A DNA stretch of 64,000 bases from Dyadobacter sp. CY312 (GTDB taxonomy: Bacteria > Bacteroidota > Bacteroidia > Cytophagales > Spirosomataceae): positions 62,001 to 126,000 of the forward strand of contig NZ_JAJUXG010000004.1 of the NCBI RefSeq assembly GCF_021390535.1, in the 5' to 3' direction. Both the position numbers and the translations under genes were made by a program. A model generated the notes under the pieces. That model did no database searches and was not told the DNA's origin. It saw nothing but the letters and a program-made list of their open reading frames with translations. Below are positions 1-9,332 of the stretch, piece by piece (the first letter of the stretch is position 1; each line of letters opens with the position of its first letter).

Positions 1-1405
1 TGGTCATGTTCAGTTTTGAATTCGGGAACTGACCTTTGTTGAAAATGTGATTGACTCCAACCCTGAAAAACCCGTTTTCGCCTGATTGCGTCACGTTGAT
101 GTTGTTGTTGGAGATCATACCTGTTTGCAAAAAATTTTTCAGGTTATTTTTCCCACTTGATACAAGCGGCATTTCTTCATATTGCTTGGTTATCGGATTC
201 CATTGTTCAGCAGTCTGACCTATGTCAAGCTTTGGTCCCCAAACATAGTCATTTGCAATTTTTCCGTTAATCCCATGCCCGTAAGAAGTCTGAACTTTTG
301 GAATTGCTATATAACCGAGAGTTGCCATAGTATTGACATTCACATCAACAGACAAACCCTTCCCCTTTCCTTTTTTTGTAGTAATGATCACCGCTCCACT
401 TCCACCACGTGAGCCGTACAATGCCGACGCAGTTGCACCTTTCAAAATATCCATGGTTTCAATGTCATCAGTGGGAACGTCACGCAGTGTCATATTTCCA
501 TAGGGAACACCATCGATCACCAGAAGTGGATTTTCTCCCCGAAGTTCGATGGTTGGTCTTGTGTTAAATTCCGTCGAGTTTAATATCACCATACCTGCGA
601 CACGACCAGTAAGGGAAGTTGCAATGTCTACACCCTTCACAGTTTGCAGTTCCTTACCTGCAACTTTTTGAACCGCGTAACCAAGTGATTTTTCCTCCCT
701 TTTGATACCTAAGGCAGTGACAACAACCTCGTCCAAAACTCTGGAATCCGGGGTCATTGAAATTGTAAACTCTGATTTAGTACCGACTGGTATTTCCTGA
801 GAATCGTATCCAATATACGACAGGATCAGAACTGAGCGTTCGTCCGCCACGGTTAGGCGGAACTTGCCATCAATGTCTGTTGATGTTCCGTTTGAGGTAC
901 CTTTTTCAAGCACATTCACACCGGGAAGCCCGTGTCCCTTTTCATCTGTGATTGTACCACCAATCTGTGTTTGGATTTCCCGGGACTTATCGGAATTTGC
1001 AGGGGAAAACACTCCCTTTTTTATTTCCTTTGCTTTAACAACCACAGTCTTACCCACAATCGTATAGGTAAGGTCTTGATTTGCAAAACATTTCTCCAAA
1101 GCGTCTTCCAGGCTAACATTCTTCACATTGAGGTCAACAGGCTTGGAAGATCTTAATTGTGCCTCATCGAAGAAGAAGGTATATCCTGACTGCTTTTTAA
1201 GTGATTTGAAAACTTTTTCCAACGAGGCATTCTTTTCGCTAACCGAAACTTTTTGGGAATAGCCAAATCCAGAAGCACATAGGTTGACGGAAACAAAGAA
1301 GATCATCGTCAGCCTTAAAATTCTTGAGATACGGATAGGCGATAAGCCAGAATGATGCCTGATATGCCGAAGGCTAGCGGGCGGGGCTGGTACATTTCGA
1401 GTCAT
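1..1405 (-). CDS. SusC/RagA-family TonB-dependent receptor with STN domain (partial)
   Basis: The gene runs off the left edge, so only about 468 N-terminal residues are visible. From the ATG at 1405 there is a long basic N-terminus and a hydrophobic export segment (about residues 30-50). An STN (secretin/TonB short N-terminal) domain follows at about 52-105, then a carboxypeptidase-regulatory-like domain at about 145-225 and the start of the plug with the phrase DEVVVTALGIK. An in-frame ATG at 1306 is an alternative start closer to the signal peptide. STN domains of such receptors contact FecR-type anti-sigma factors in the periplasm, and a FecR gene and ECF sigma gene lie directly upstream on the same strand. 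The receptor is therefore probably self-inducing on binding its substrate, most likely a glycan. The substrate cannot be read from the sequence. The SusD partner would lie outside the window. Confidence 0.93.
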   Translation of the reverse strand, partial: MTRNVPAPPASLRHIRHHSGLSPIRISRILRLTMIFFVSVNLCASGFGYSQKVSVSEKNASLEKVFKSLKKQSGYTFFFDEAQLRSSKPVDLNVKNVSLEDALEKCFANQDLTYTIVGKTVVVKAKEIKKGVFSPANSDKSREIQTQIGGTITDEKGHGLPGVNVLEKGTSNGTSTDIDGKFRLTVADERSVLILSYIGYDSQEIPVGTKSEFTISMTPDSRVLDEVVVTALGIKREEKSLGYAVQKVAGKELQTVKGVDIATSLTGRVAGMVILNSTEFNTRPTIELRGENPLLVIDGVPYGNMTLRDVPTDDIETMDILKGATASALYGSRGGSGAVIITTKKGKGKGLSVDVNVNTMATLGYIAIPKVQTSYGHGINGKIANDYVWGPKLDIGQTAEQWNPITKQYEEMPLVSSGKNNLKNFLQTGMISNNNINVTQSGENGFFRVGVNHIFNKGQFPNSKLNMT

Positions 1406-1579
1406 AGTTTGAATTGATTGAGTGTGAATTATAGGGAACTGAATTAAGTTTGCTGAAAATGTGCTCGTACACGAATTGTACTTCTTGGAAAGAAATTTAT
1501 GCTGCTCGACTGGTTTACATGTCTTACAGAGTTATGATTTAGGAATAGTCAGCCTTCTTCAATCAAGTCATTGGAATAA

Positions 1580-2785
1580 TCACGGCAGTACCACTATTTT
1601 TCTTCCCTCCAGTCGAAAATGTATTTTACTGATTTCCAGTATTTTCAAAACATCTTTGAGGTCCGAGTCTCGGGAAATTTCGCCACCGAACTGTCTCGGC
1701 AGTATTTTGCCCTCGTAGGTGACGTCAATATCATACCAGCGCATGATTTGGCGCATTACCTCAGGAAGAGGCGTGCCGCTGAATTGAAAAGATCCGTTTT
1801 TCCATGCTATGGCTTTTTCTAAATCGGCCTTTTGTATACGTACAGGCTCATTGCTTGTGATAACAGCCTCTTCGCCAGGTTTTATCAAGGAGGATTCCTT
1901 CCCTGAACTTATTTTTACTGACCCCTCAAGCAAAGTTGTTTTTAATGATGGCTCATCCGAATATGCGTTTATATTGAAATTTGTTCCTAAAACCTCTATT
2001 TCAGATCCATTAGATTTTACTTTGAAGGTTAAGCGGGAATGTTTGGCGACCTCAAAATAGCCCTCTCCGGTAAGTTCGACGACACGTTCCGAGCCGTCGA
2101 ATCGGGTAGGGTATCTCAATGACGATGCGGCGTTAAGCCATACTTGTGTACCATCGGCCAGCTTTATTTGATATTGTCCGCCGCGCGGAACTGAAATGGT
2201 GTTGAATGTAGCAGCCAGTTCATCGCCTTTGTTGGCTTTATAAATCAATTGTCCATCTTCGGGCTTCTCGATTTTCGTATCTCCGTACGTTGATATGTGT
2301 CCGTTTTGGATTTGGTCAAGATTTATTATCGAACCATCACCTAATGTCAAAGTCGCCTTGTTGCTGCCCGGTCTTATTTCAGTTTGTTGATTTTGAACGA
2401 CTTGCTGCTGAGCTGGCACCTGCATGTTTTTACCAAAAAAGTAATAAATGCTCAATCCCAGCGTAATGAAAACTGTGGCAGCAACGCTCCACCAGTTTTG
2501 CGACCACCAGTTTGGTGCTATAATGTGATCATCTCTCTCAAGTTCTACCTCGGAAATCTCACCTTGTGGCCTGTCAAAAACGTTAGTTAAAATTTTGCTG
2601 CTAACCTCTTTCGAAAAAACTTCCTGATCTGCTGAAAAAGTCGTCCACGCTTCCTCCATGAGTGTTTGTATCTGCTCCCTGCTTTCTTCAAGGGAGAGTA
2701 AGCGAGTTAATTCCTGCTGATCTTCGTGGGAAGCAGTACCGTCAAAGTATCTATAAAATAGAAATGTAATTCTTGAATCAGACAT
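1580..2785 (-). CDS. FecR-family anti-sigma factor
   Basis: This 401-residue protein has the Bacteroidota FecR layout. There is a short cytoplasmic sigma-binding N-terminus (about 1-90) and one membrane segment around residues 97-116. A periplasmic FecR domain follows at about 195-290, with the typical phrases SVPRGGQYQIKLADGTQVWL and GEGYFEVAK. A C-terminal DUF4974 domain (about 325-400) is the part expected to meet the STN domain of the receptor. It sits 100 bp downstream of the ECF sigma gene and 174 bp upstream of the STN-type SusC gene, all on the minus strand. By family knowledge it holds the sigma factor inactive until the receptor signals substrate binding. No truncation or missing domain is seen. 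Confidence 0.95.
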   Translation of the reverse strand: MSDSRITFLFYRYFDGTASHEDQQELTRLLSLEESREQIQTLMEEAWTTFSADQEVFSKEVSSKILTNVFDRPQGEISEVELERDDHIIAPNWWSQNWWSVAATVFITLGLSIYYFFGKNMQVPAQQQVVQNQQTEIRPGSNKATLTLGDGSIINLDQIQNGHISTYGDTKIEKPEDGQLIYKANKGDELAATFNTISVPRGGQYQIKLADGTQVWLNAASSLRYPTRFDGSERVVELTGEGYFEVAKHSRLTFKVKSNGSEIEVLGTNFNINAYSDEPSLKTTLLEGSVKISSGKESSLIKPGEEAVITSNEPVRIQKADLEKAIAWKNGSFQFSGTPLPEVMRQIMRWYDIDVTYEGKILPRQFGGEISRDSDLKDVLKILEISKIHFRLEGRKIVVLP

Positions 2786-2885
2786 AAGGCAAAACTGAAA
2801 ACACAGGAGAAATGGAATTGTAACCCGGATCTGGTACTAAAGACACAGCTGGGTATTTTGAGGGTCAACGGATTTATAAAAATTT

Positions 2886-3485
2886 TTAAGATTTTATTAA
2901 AAAAAAGATCAGTGCAACGCCCATTCTTTCTGCATTTGTACGGACGTATTTTGTTATTGAGCTTAATGACAGGCTAATATGGCGCTTTACAGTTTCTCTC
3001 GACAACTGCATGTTTTCGGCGATCTGCTCATGTTTCAGACCATCCTTTCTGCTCAGAAGATATGCCTTTTGCTGCTGTGGAGGCAATAGTGCAACTGCTT
3101 GCTCAATGAGAACGTAATATTGTTCCATTTCTGGCTGTGATGCGGAATCTTCATGATGGTTTGTGAGCTTTTCGGGGTCAAGTTCCGTGTGCAGACCGTG
3201 AATTCGTGCCTCGTTTCTGAGTACATTGTAGGTATGGTTCCTGGCCATAATAAACAGGTAGGAATTGAAGTCATTTATCTCGTTCAGGTTTTCGCGTCTG
3301 AGCCAAATTTTTACAAAAACATCCTGTACAATTTCTTCTGCATGACGGTTTGACTTTGTCAATTTCAAAATATACGCTCCAAGTTCCTGATGGTAGGCAT
3401 AGAATATCTCCGTAAAAGCCTTTTCGTCGCCTTCCGAAACCCTCAATAGCAGGTCTTGTTCATTATGGAGTTTCTTTAATTTCAA
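2886..3485 (-). CDS. ECF RNA polymerase sigma factor, FecI-like
   Basis: This 199-residue protein has the two ECF sigma regions. Sigma-70 region 2 (about residues 22-90) carries the phrases AEEIVQDVFVKIW and FNSYLFIMARN. Region 4 (about 125-180) carries LPPQQQKAYLLSRKDGLKHE followed by a helix-turn-helix. A hydrophobic C-terminal tail (GVALIFFLIKS) is common in the Bacteroidota subfamily. It is the first gene of a sigma / FecR / STN-SusC set on the minus strand and should direct transcription of the receptor gene once released from the anti-sigma factor. A candidate -7 element lies about 27 bp before the start. Confidence 0.95.
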   Translation of the reverse strand: MKLKKLHNEQDLLLRVSEGDEKAFTEIFYAYHQELGAYILKLTKSNRHAEEIVQDVFVKIWLRRENLNEINDFNSYLFIMARNHTYNVLRNEARIHGLHTELDPEKLTNHHEDSASQPEMEQYYVLIEQAVALLPPQQQKAYLLSRKDGLKHEQIAENMQLSRETVKRHISLSLSSITKYVRTNAERMGVALIFFLIKS

Positions 3486-3511
3486 ATTTGCGTTTCATCG
3501 GGTGGTTTAGT

Positions 3512-3519
3512 CAAATGTA
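3512..3519 (-). promoter_or_regulatory. Candidate -7 element of the sigma-factor gene
   Basis: Read on the minus strand this is TACATTTG, a full match to the Bacteroidota TAnnTTTG -7 consensus, 27 bp before the sigma-factor start. The matching -33 position carries only a T-rich weak TTG-like triplet, so the call rests on the -7 box and its position. Confidence 0.35.
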
Positions 3520-3698
3520 TCTATTTTGCCATTAAATAGAAATTATGTTTGGTTGTAATATCTAATGGTAATATAAAATATGGTTACTAGTTGAAGCGAT
3601 AGAGCAAATTAAATATTTGTACTACGATACCTTTACTCGGAGTGATTCCTGCTGGTTGGAACGGATATCTTAATTGTTGGCATTATCAAATCCACAAA

Positions 3699-3875
3699 TT
3701 AACTCAAATATGGAAAAGGATCCGCAACATATAATTGTCGCAGAACTGACAGGGAGCTGTCGTCAAATGAAATGACATAAAGGTGGAAATCGGTACAGTG
3801 TTTTTCCAGAGAATAGTACATTGCCAAGCCTCGGGAAAGGTAATTGGAATCAAACAAAGTACAGAAATACTGCAT
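3699..3875 (-). pseudogene. Truncated glycosyltransferase-like remnant
   Basis: From the ATG at 3875 the reading frame encodes MQYFCTLFDSNYLSRGLAMY and continues with a phrase ending HLYVISFDD. I recognise this as the conserved N-terminus of a Bacteroidota glycosyltransferase-like family whose members are several hundred residues long. The similarity stops after about 45 residues, and the frame ends at 3699 after an unrelated tail (VADPFPYLS). I see no continuation of the family in other frames before the sigma-factor gene. It lies just downstream of, and on the same strand as, an intact MurG-like glycosyltransferase, so it may be what is left of a second glycosyltransferase gene of that locus. 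The alternative is a short functional protein, which I consider unlikely. Confidence 0.6.
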
Positions 3876-3989
3876 TATGTAAACGTAAAAAAAAGTTCGG
3901 GTTGAGAGACATTCCAAGGTAGTGTATAAAATCATTACTTGGAATTAATCGCTAAAAATAATGGGCTTGGAATCACCGGCTGTGGTGGA

Positions 3990-5108
3990 TTAATGTATTC
4001 TTAGTTGATTCAAAACATCATTTACAACCACCCGAAAGTTATTTTGACTTTCTATCTGCTTAAAACCCGGGAATTTCAATGCTTCCGGTATATCATCAGC
4101 AAGGTTAAGAAGCGTTTGGTTTTGGCAAAACAGCAACCCTTTATCAAGCAGTCTTTTTCCTAGATATTCCTGTTCGGTTTGTCCCGGAGTTGGTATAACT
4201 AATGCCTTTTTGTTCATCATCACCAAATCCATCAGCGTGGAATAACCACTTCTGCAAATCACCAGCGATGCTTTTTGCATGAGCTCGTTGATCTTCTCTG
4301 CATTCAAATGAGTATAGTAAGTGACATGATCCGGGAGTTTGTCGGGTACTGAACCTGTTGGATTCCCTGCCACAAGATTGAAATGATATTCTGTGGCTGT
4401 TTTTAGTTGTGTAAGAATTTGTTGCTCCAAAATACTACGCATCGGTTCAGGGCCGGAAAGCAATACCAGTATCTCTTTTTGATCAGATTTATTTGCAGTA
4501 CTCATTTGATCCAGCTGCGAGAGTAAACCAATGTACTTCGCGTTTGAAGGGATTTCAGCTGGATGAGACAAACTGCCTCCGAGGTTATTAATGCCTTCGT
4601 TATCAACGACCCAGCATGCGTCAAACTTTTCAAGAATACGATAATGCAGCCATTTCAGCATCTGGTCGGAGAGCGTTCCGGTTCCTGACTGTATTTGAAG
4701 CTGGTGCGTCATTATTACGGACGGTAATCTCTTGATTTTTAAGCCGTAGCGGTTGTCGGATATGACAAGATCGAAGTGATGCTGTGTCTGAATCTGTTTC
4801 AGCCATCGCTTTTCTGCTTTTATGGCCCGAATAATTTTGGGGATCTGAACCAGAATTTTAGGCACAAAACCAGAAGCAGTATTGCTGTAACTGATGCGAT
4901 AGCCTGGTAAAGGCAGTATTTCAAGGTCCGGGAAATTGCTTTTTAAAAGCTGCGCAACTGCACCTTCACCTGCAAGTACCACTTTACAATTACTTTGGAT
5001 AAGATGCCTGATAACGGGAATACAACGCGTGGCATGCCCCAAGCCCCAGTCAAGCGGTGCTATAAGTATTTTCAAATCAGCTTTGGGATCAATCTGATCA
5101 GTTTGCAC
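3990..5108 (-). CDS. MurG-like (GT-B fold) glycosyltransferase
   Basis: This 372-residue protein opens with ILIAPLDWGLGHATRCIPVI (about residues 14-33), the glycine-rich N-terminal loop of MurG and related GT-B enzymes. It ends with a donor-binding half containing LVICRSGYSTLMDLVMMNKK and a PTPGQTEQEYLGKRL motif (about 280-325), the usual UDP-sugar binding region of GT28-type enzymes. No signal peptide or membrane span is evident, so it should act at the inner face of the cytoplasmic membrane. The acceptor and sugar are unknown. It is divergently oriented from the histidine kinase gene across a 382-bp spacer, and a truncated glycosyltransferase fragment follows downstream. Dedicated MurG is unlikely because no cell-wall cluster surrounds it. 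Confidence 0.85.
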   Translation of the reverse strand: MQTDQIDPKADLKILIAPLDWGLGHATRCIPVIRHLIQSNCKVVLAGEGAVAQLLKSNFPDLEILPLPGYRISYSNTASGFVPKILVQIPKIIRAIKAEKRWLKQIQTQHHFDLVISDNRYGLKIKRLPSVIMTHQLQIQSGTGTLSDQMLKWLHYRILEKFDACWVVDNEGINNLGGSLSHPAEIPSNAKYIGLLSQLDQMSTANKSDQKEILVLLSGPEPMRSILEQQILTQLKTATEYHFNLVAGNPTGSVPDKLPDHVTYYTHLNAEKINELMQKASLVICRSGYSTLMDLVMMNKKALVIPTPGQTEQEYLGKRLLDKGLLFCQNQTLLNLADDIPEALKFPGFKQIESQNNFRVVVNDVLNQLRIH

Positions 5109-5490
5109 AGGGTTGGGTTTAAAATAGCTGCTTATTGGTAATCAATTTGAACGGTCATAGAGTAGCCGGGTCATGTTATTTGAAAGCAACGAATTTACAG
5201 ATTTCTTACTGCTGGTTATCGACAAATCATTATCTGACCAAAACTCAATACTAACCTTCAAAGTTACACCTCATATGTCTTTGAACACATCCAAAACTCA
5301 CCTTTTTAAGTTTAAGTATGCGCACTTGCTGACGATTTTCTTTTCACAATCATGCGGAGCAAACAGGTTAATTATTGATTAAACGGTGCAAGTTGCTACT
5401 TTCCAATTGTTTATATTGTCTTTTCAGTATAATGGAGATCAATCGCGATTTTAATCATCAGGGACAGCTGTTTTTAATTCATCAACAAAT
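5109..5490. other. Divergent intergenic region
   Basis: This 382-bp A+T-rich spacer separates the minus-strand glycosyltransferase from the plus-strand histidine kinase and must hold both promoters. I see only imperfect TAnnTTTG-like boxes and no convincing hairpin or gene. Short open frames here have no recognisable protein features. Confidence 0.5.
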
Positions 5491-8400
5491 ATGAATCGTT
5501 TCATTTGGATTGTCTTAAACCTGTTGCCCTTTTTTAGTTTCGGTCAGCAGGCTCATCAAACGGTGGGATCTTCAACAAGCCAACTCGTTTTCGAACATTA
5601 TTCCCAGGGAGACGGATTGTCTCAGGGAAGCGGCTATGCATCTGCACATTTCGACGGATTCATGTGGCTCGGAACCCAGGATGGGCTTAATCGTTTTGAT
5701 CAGAATGAATTCAAAGTGTATAAGGATGGAGCCTTGAATTCTAACTACATCCAAACGCTTTTGAATGACCAGCAGGGGCACCTGTGGATAGGCACCAGTC
5801 GGGGACTTGCAATTTGCAATCAGTCTACTTTCAGGATTCAGAAGTTTAGTGATTTTTTTGGTAAAACAAGTCCGCTTGACTACGCATCAGTGAGGCAGCT
5901 ATATCGTTGCAGGGATGGTTCTGTATGGATTCTTACCGATGGAAATGGCCTTCATCGATACAATCCGAAGGGAAAAAGTACTGAATCTTTTCCTCATTTC
6001 TCAAATAAGTTAAGTGACATCACCGAGGGTAAGGGTGGGGAAATTTACATAGCAACAGATGACGATGTGTTTAGATTTGAGTCGAAGACAAGGAGGTTTT
6101 CGTCTTTACATATCAAATCAACCAGCTGGTTTCCGGAGTCTTCGACCATACGTGCTGTTCTGGCGACAGAAGGAAACAGGCTGTGGGTAGGAACCTATGA
6201 GCATGGTTTGTATTTGTGTACACAGGTTGCAGGTTCGCTCAGTTTGGTCAGCCATTTCCAGGAAGGATCAGCAGAAACCGATATCAGCAGCAACGAGATC
6301 ACACGGCTGATGCAAGATTCGAAAGGGAAGGTTTGGGTTGGTACAAGGACAGGCGGAGTGTCTTTGTATAGCCCTGTCAACAAGGGATTTCTGCATTTAA
6401 CACATACGGGAGAAAATCCTAATAGTCTTGCAGAAAACTATGTGCTCTCATTTGCAGAGGATGTTCAAAACAACATTTGGGTCGGGCTGAGTGGTGGTGG
6501 TTTCGATAAGTTCGATCCGGGTAGATATCAGTTTGGACTTATCAGGAAAAACGATGCCAAACCGACTGCATCGTTGTCGGACAATATGGTTTTTAAAATA
6601 TATGGATTTGGTAATTACCTTTATTTTGGAACTCAGACGGGCGGACTTACAAGATATGACCCGGTTAGTAAAGTTTTCAAGGTTTACAAAAATGAGCCTG
6701 GGAACCCGGGAAGTTTGCCGCATAACGAGGTGTATGACATAACCTCCGATGAAAGTGGAAAGCTATGGCTGGCGCTAGGCAAAGGGCTTTGTCGTTTTGA
6801 TCCGGTAACGCAACGATTTGAATCATTTTTTCAGTCCAGGGAATCGGGGTCGGTTTACCTCTATGCCTCGCAAGTGATCAAGAGCAGAAACGAGGTGTGG
6901 GCAGGTGGACAAAGGGGATTGAACCGATTCGATATTCAGACAAAAAAGTGGCTTTCCTGGGACGATCTGCCCGCAATGAAGCCTATCTCGAAATATGTGA
7001 TCCGGTTAATTTACGAAGATTCGGAATCCAACATATGGCTCGGAACGACCGGACAGGGGCTCTTCAGATACTCATTCAAAACAGGAATACTTACGCACGT
7101 AAACAAAGCTTTTGGCCTTGATTGTGCAAATATTCGCAGCATTTTTGAGGATGATAGCTCTTTCTGGATCGGGACGGATTGCGGCGTGTATGTTTTTGAT
7201 CAAAAGTTAAAATTGAAAGATCGGCTCGACAGCAGAGACGGGTTGCCTAACAATGTGGTGTATGGAATCTTAAAAAGCGCGGACGGGCATTATTGGTTAT
7301 CAACCAATGAAGGTATTACTTACTGGAGTTCGAGCGAAAGAATATGCAAAACCTTTCGGATTTCTGACGGCTTGCAGAGTAATGAATTTAATACCAATTG
7401 CATGTACAAGGCGCAGGATGGTACCATGTATTTCGGTGGAGTAAATGGAATTTCCTATTTTAAACCCAGGGCATTGCAACCCAATACTTTTGTGCCTCCT
7501 GTGCGTATAACCAAAATCACTGTACAAGACAGCGTTTTCGCTCCCGAGGTCCGGGAAATGAATCTTTTTCACCATCAGAATTTTATAAACTTTGAGTTTG
7601 TTGCGCTCAATTTTTCCGATCATCAGAAAAATGAATACCGTTACAGAATGGAAGGGATTGATGCGAAATGGATAAATGCAGGTACAAAACGTGCTGCAAA
7701 CTATACGAATCTGCCACCCGGCAACTATGTTTTCAGGGTTACAGGCAGTAACAACGACGGACTTTGGAATAAAGAAGGAGCCATGGTGAAAATCTACATT
7801 CAGCCACCATGGTGGGGTACGGGGTGGTTTCGTCTGTCGCTTATTTTGTTATTGATAAGCGGTATTTATGGCTTGCTCAGATATCGACTGACAATCAGGT
7901 TGCGGCAACGGGAGGCAGAAATTAAGGCATCGTTGATGACTCAGGAAGCTGAGCGGCAGCGTTTTTCAAGAGAACTCCACGATGGCGTTGGTGCAAATCT
8001 GTCGCTTTTGAAGATGTACCTGTCATCCTTTGGCAATGAGCAAATTCCCATGACCGAGCTCAAAGAGCGTTCGCAAAAACTTCTTGCTACATCCATGGAT
8101 GAGATACGCCGGCTGATTCAGGATATGCATCCACAAAATCTTAAACAGCTTGGCCTGGAATGTGCGATAGATGACATGGTGACTGTCCTTAATCTGGGCG
8201 TGAGATTTACTGTTACTTTTAAGCCGGTAAATATTCCTGCAAGGTTACCCGAAACGGTTGAAATTAATGTTTTCCGGATTATTCAGGAACTCCTGCACAA
8301 TGCTGTGAAACACGCTAACGCCCTTCATGTCGTGTTGGATCTGAGATATCATCAGCAGCGACTCACTTTAATTTATACTGACGATGGAACCGGATTTGAT

Positions 8401-8532
8401 ACCACTAAATTTGCCGGTGGTAATGGGTTACTGAATATCCGTAACCGAGCGGCACTTCTGAAAGGAGATGTTCAGGTACGGTCGGTTCCGGGAACAGGTA
8501 CTACCATAAGGGTTGATGTCGGGCTTGGTTGA
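5491..8532 (+). CDS. Two-component propeller sensor histidine kinase (HisKA_3 type)
   Basis: This 1013-residue sensor has an N-terminal signal peptide (about 1-18) and two blocks of beta-propeller repeats filling about residues 35-650, with many WLGT/WVGT-type blade motifs. A Y_Y_Y domain follows at about 690-770 and one transmembrane segment at about 777-797. The cytoplasmic kinase has the dimerisation/phosphoacceptor motif FSRELHDGVGANLSLLK with His830, then a HATPase_c domain with N-box Asn937 and glycine-rich loops (DDGTGF, GNGLLNIRNR). This is the NarL-partner kinase class. Unlike hybrid two-component systems of Bacteroides it lacks a receiver and an AraC output domain, and no response regulator lies beside it, so its partner is encoded elsewhere. 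The ligand is probably periplasmic, perhaps a glycan, but this is inference. Confidence 0.95.
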   Translation: MNRFIWIVLNLLPFFSFGQQAHQTVGSSTSQLVFEHYSQGDGLSQGSGYASAHFDGFMWLGTQDGLNRFDQNEFKVYKDGALNSNYIQTLLNDQQGHLWIGTSRGLAICNQSTFRIQKFSDFFGKTSPLDYASVRQLYRCRDGSVWILTDGNGLHRYNPKGKSTESFPHFSNKLSDITEGKGGEIYIATDDDVFRFESKTRRFSSLHIKSTSWFPESSTIRAVLATEGNRLWVGTYEHGLYLCTQVAGSLSLVSHFQEGSAETDISSNEITRLMQDSKGKVWVGTRTGGVSLYSPVNKGFLHLTHTGENPNSLAENYVLSFAEDVQNNIWVGLSGGGFDKFDPGRYQFGLIRKNDAKPTASLSDNMVFKIYGFGNYLYFGTQTGGLTRYDPVSKVFKVYKNEPGNPGSLPHNEVYDITSDESGKLWLALGKGLCRFDPVTQRFESFFQSRESGSVYLYASQVIKSRNEVWAGGQRGLNRFDIQTKKWLSWDDLPAMKPISKYVIRLIYEDSESNIWLGTTGQGLFRYSFKTGILTHVNKAFGLDCANIRSIFEDDSSFWIGTDCGVYVFDQKLKLKDRLDSRDGLPNNVVYGILKSADGHYWLSTNEGITYWSSSERICKTFRISDGLQSNEFNTNCMYKAQDGTMYFGGVNGISYFKPRALQPNTFVPPVRITKITVQDSVFAPEVREMNLFHHQNFINFEFVALNFSDHQKNEYRYRMEGIDAKWINAGTKRAANYTNLPPGNYVFRVTGSNNDGLWNKEGAMVKIYIQPPWWGTGWFRLSLILLLISGIYGLLRYRLTIRLRQREAEIKASLMTQEAERQRFSRELHDGVGANLSLLKMYLSSFGNEQIPMTELKERSQKLLATSMDEIRRLIQDMHPQNLKQLGLECAIDDMVTVLNLGVRFTVTFKPVNIPARLPETVEINVFRIIQELLHNAVKHANALHVVLDLRYHQQRLTLIYTDDGTGFDTTKFAGGNGLLNIRNRAALLKGDVQVRSVPGTGTTIRVDVGLG

Positions 8533-8533
8533 C

Positions 8534-8630
8534 AAGTGAGAAGAAAGTAGAAAGAAGTGAAATGTAAAAAGTAAAATGACCGGGAGGCTGTATGACATAT
8601 ATGGGCCGTTCATTTCACTTCTCACTTTTA
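8534..8630. repeat. Inverted A+G-rich repeat between convergent genes
   Basis: AAGTGAGAAG with AAGTGAAATG (8534-8564) is mirrored by CATTTCACTTCTCACTTTT (8611-8629) on the other side of a loop of about 45 bp. It sits between the convergent kinase and DUF4199 genes, so it could fold into a bidirectional terminator-like hairpin. Similar A-rich GTGAGAAG/AAAAGTAAAATG text recurs at about 18480-18520 and 19545-19590. Confidence 0.5.
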
Positions 8631-8638
8631 CTAAAAAA

Positions 8639-9121
8639 TCACCTTTTACTCTTCACAAAAAAGGCTACAACGAGCGACGTAACGATGCCCATTCCAATTG
8701 CTCCGACGAGTCCTTGTTTAGCGTAATTTTCAAAATTGAAAAAAGCTTCGGCTTCTGCACGGGTTTTATGATATCCGGTTTTTAGCGAATATTCGATCAC
8801 ATTAGGGAAAAACTCAGGTGTGATCACATACGTAGTGATCCACTGTGTAAGCGGACTGAATAGGGCCACAATCACGGAGATGATGAGGCCCGAAATAAAA
8901 CCCTGTTTAAAAGTCATTCTGCCGCGGTAGTCTTTCTTCTTTTTGTCTTTCAGAGCCAGAACATAAATCCAGATTGCAGGCACCATAAATCCCATGGTGA
9001 GGTATTGCTGCTTGTCAATGTGGTTGGAATGCAGACCAGTTACTTTTTCGAGTACCATCCATAGTAACGATGTCACAATGAAAATGAAAGCCCATTTGAT
9101 TTCAGTGTAGTATTTTTCCAT
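8639..9121 (-). CDS. DUF4199-family membrane protein
   Basis: This 160-residue protein has four hydrophobic segments (about residues 8-26, 42-58, 73-95 and 137-155). Its arrangement is that of DUF4199 proteins, which are abundant in Bacteroidota and of unknown function. The central soluble loop contains FPNVIEYSLKTGYHKTRAEA, typical of the family. It converges with the histidine kinase gene and is divergent from the alpha/beta hydrolase gene. No function is proposed beyond an inner-membrane location. Confidence 0.85.
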   Translation of the reverse strand: MEKYYTEIKWAFIFIVTSLLWMVLEKVTGLHSNHIDKQQYLTMGFMVPAIWIYVLALKDKKKKDYRGRMTFKQGFISGLIISVIVALFSPLTQWITTYVITPEFFPNVIEYSLKTGYHKTRAEAEAFFNFENYAKQGLVGAIGMGIVTSLVVAFFVKSKR

Positions 9122-9332
9122 GTTCCGCTATGGTTAGAGGTGAGTTGCTTTTGATGCTAATATTGGTATGAATTTACGGATATATTCCCGTATTGAGATA
9201 ACACTATACGTTATTTTAATATACCTCTGTAATTAAAAAAATATCTTTCAGGAAATTCGATTTTAACCCAGGTTAAACTTATTGATGGAATGGCTATGCA
9301 CCTTTGTATCATCAATTTAAAACAACAAGAAA

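Noticed and set aside
5173-5382. 69-codon frame before the histidine kinase
   Set aside because: It is A+T-rich, featureless and located in a divergent promoter region.
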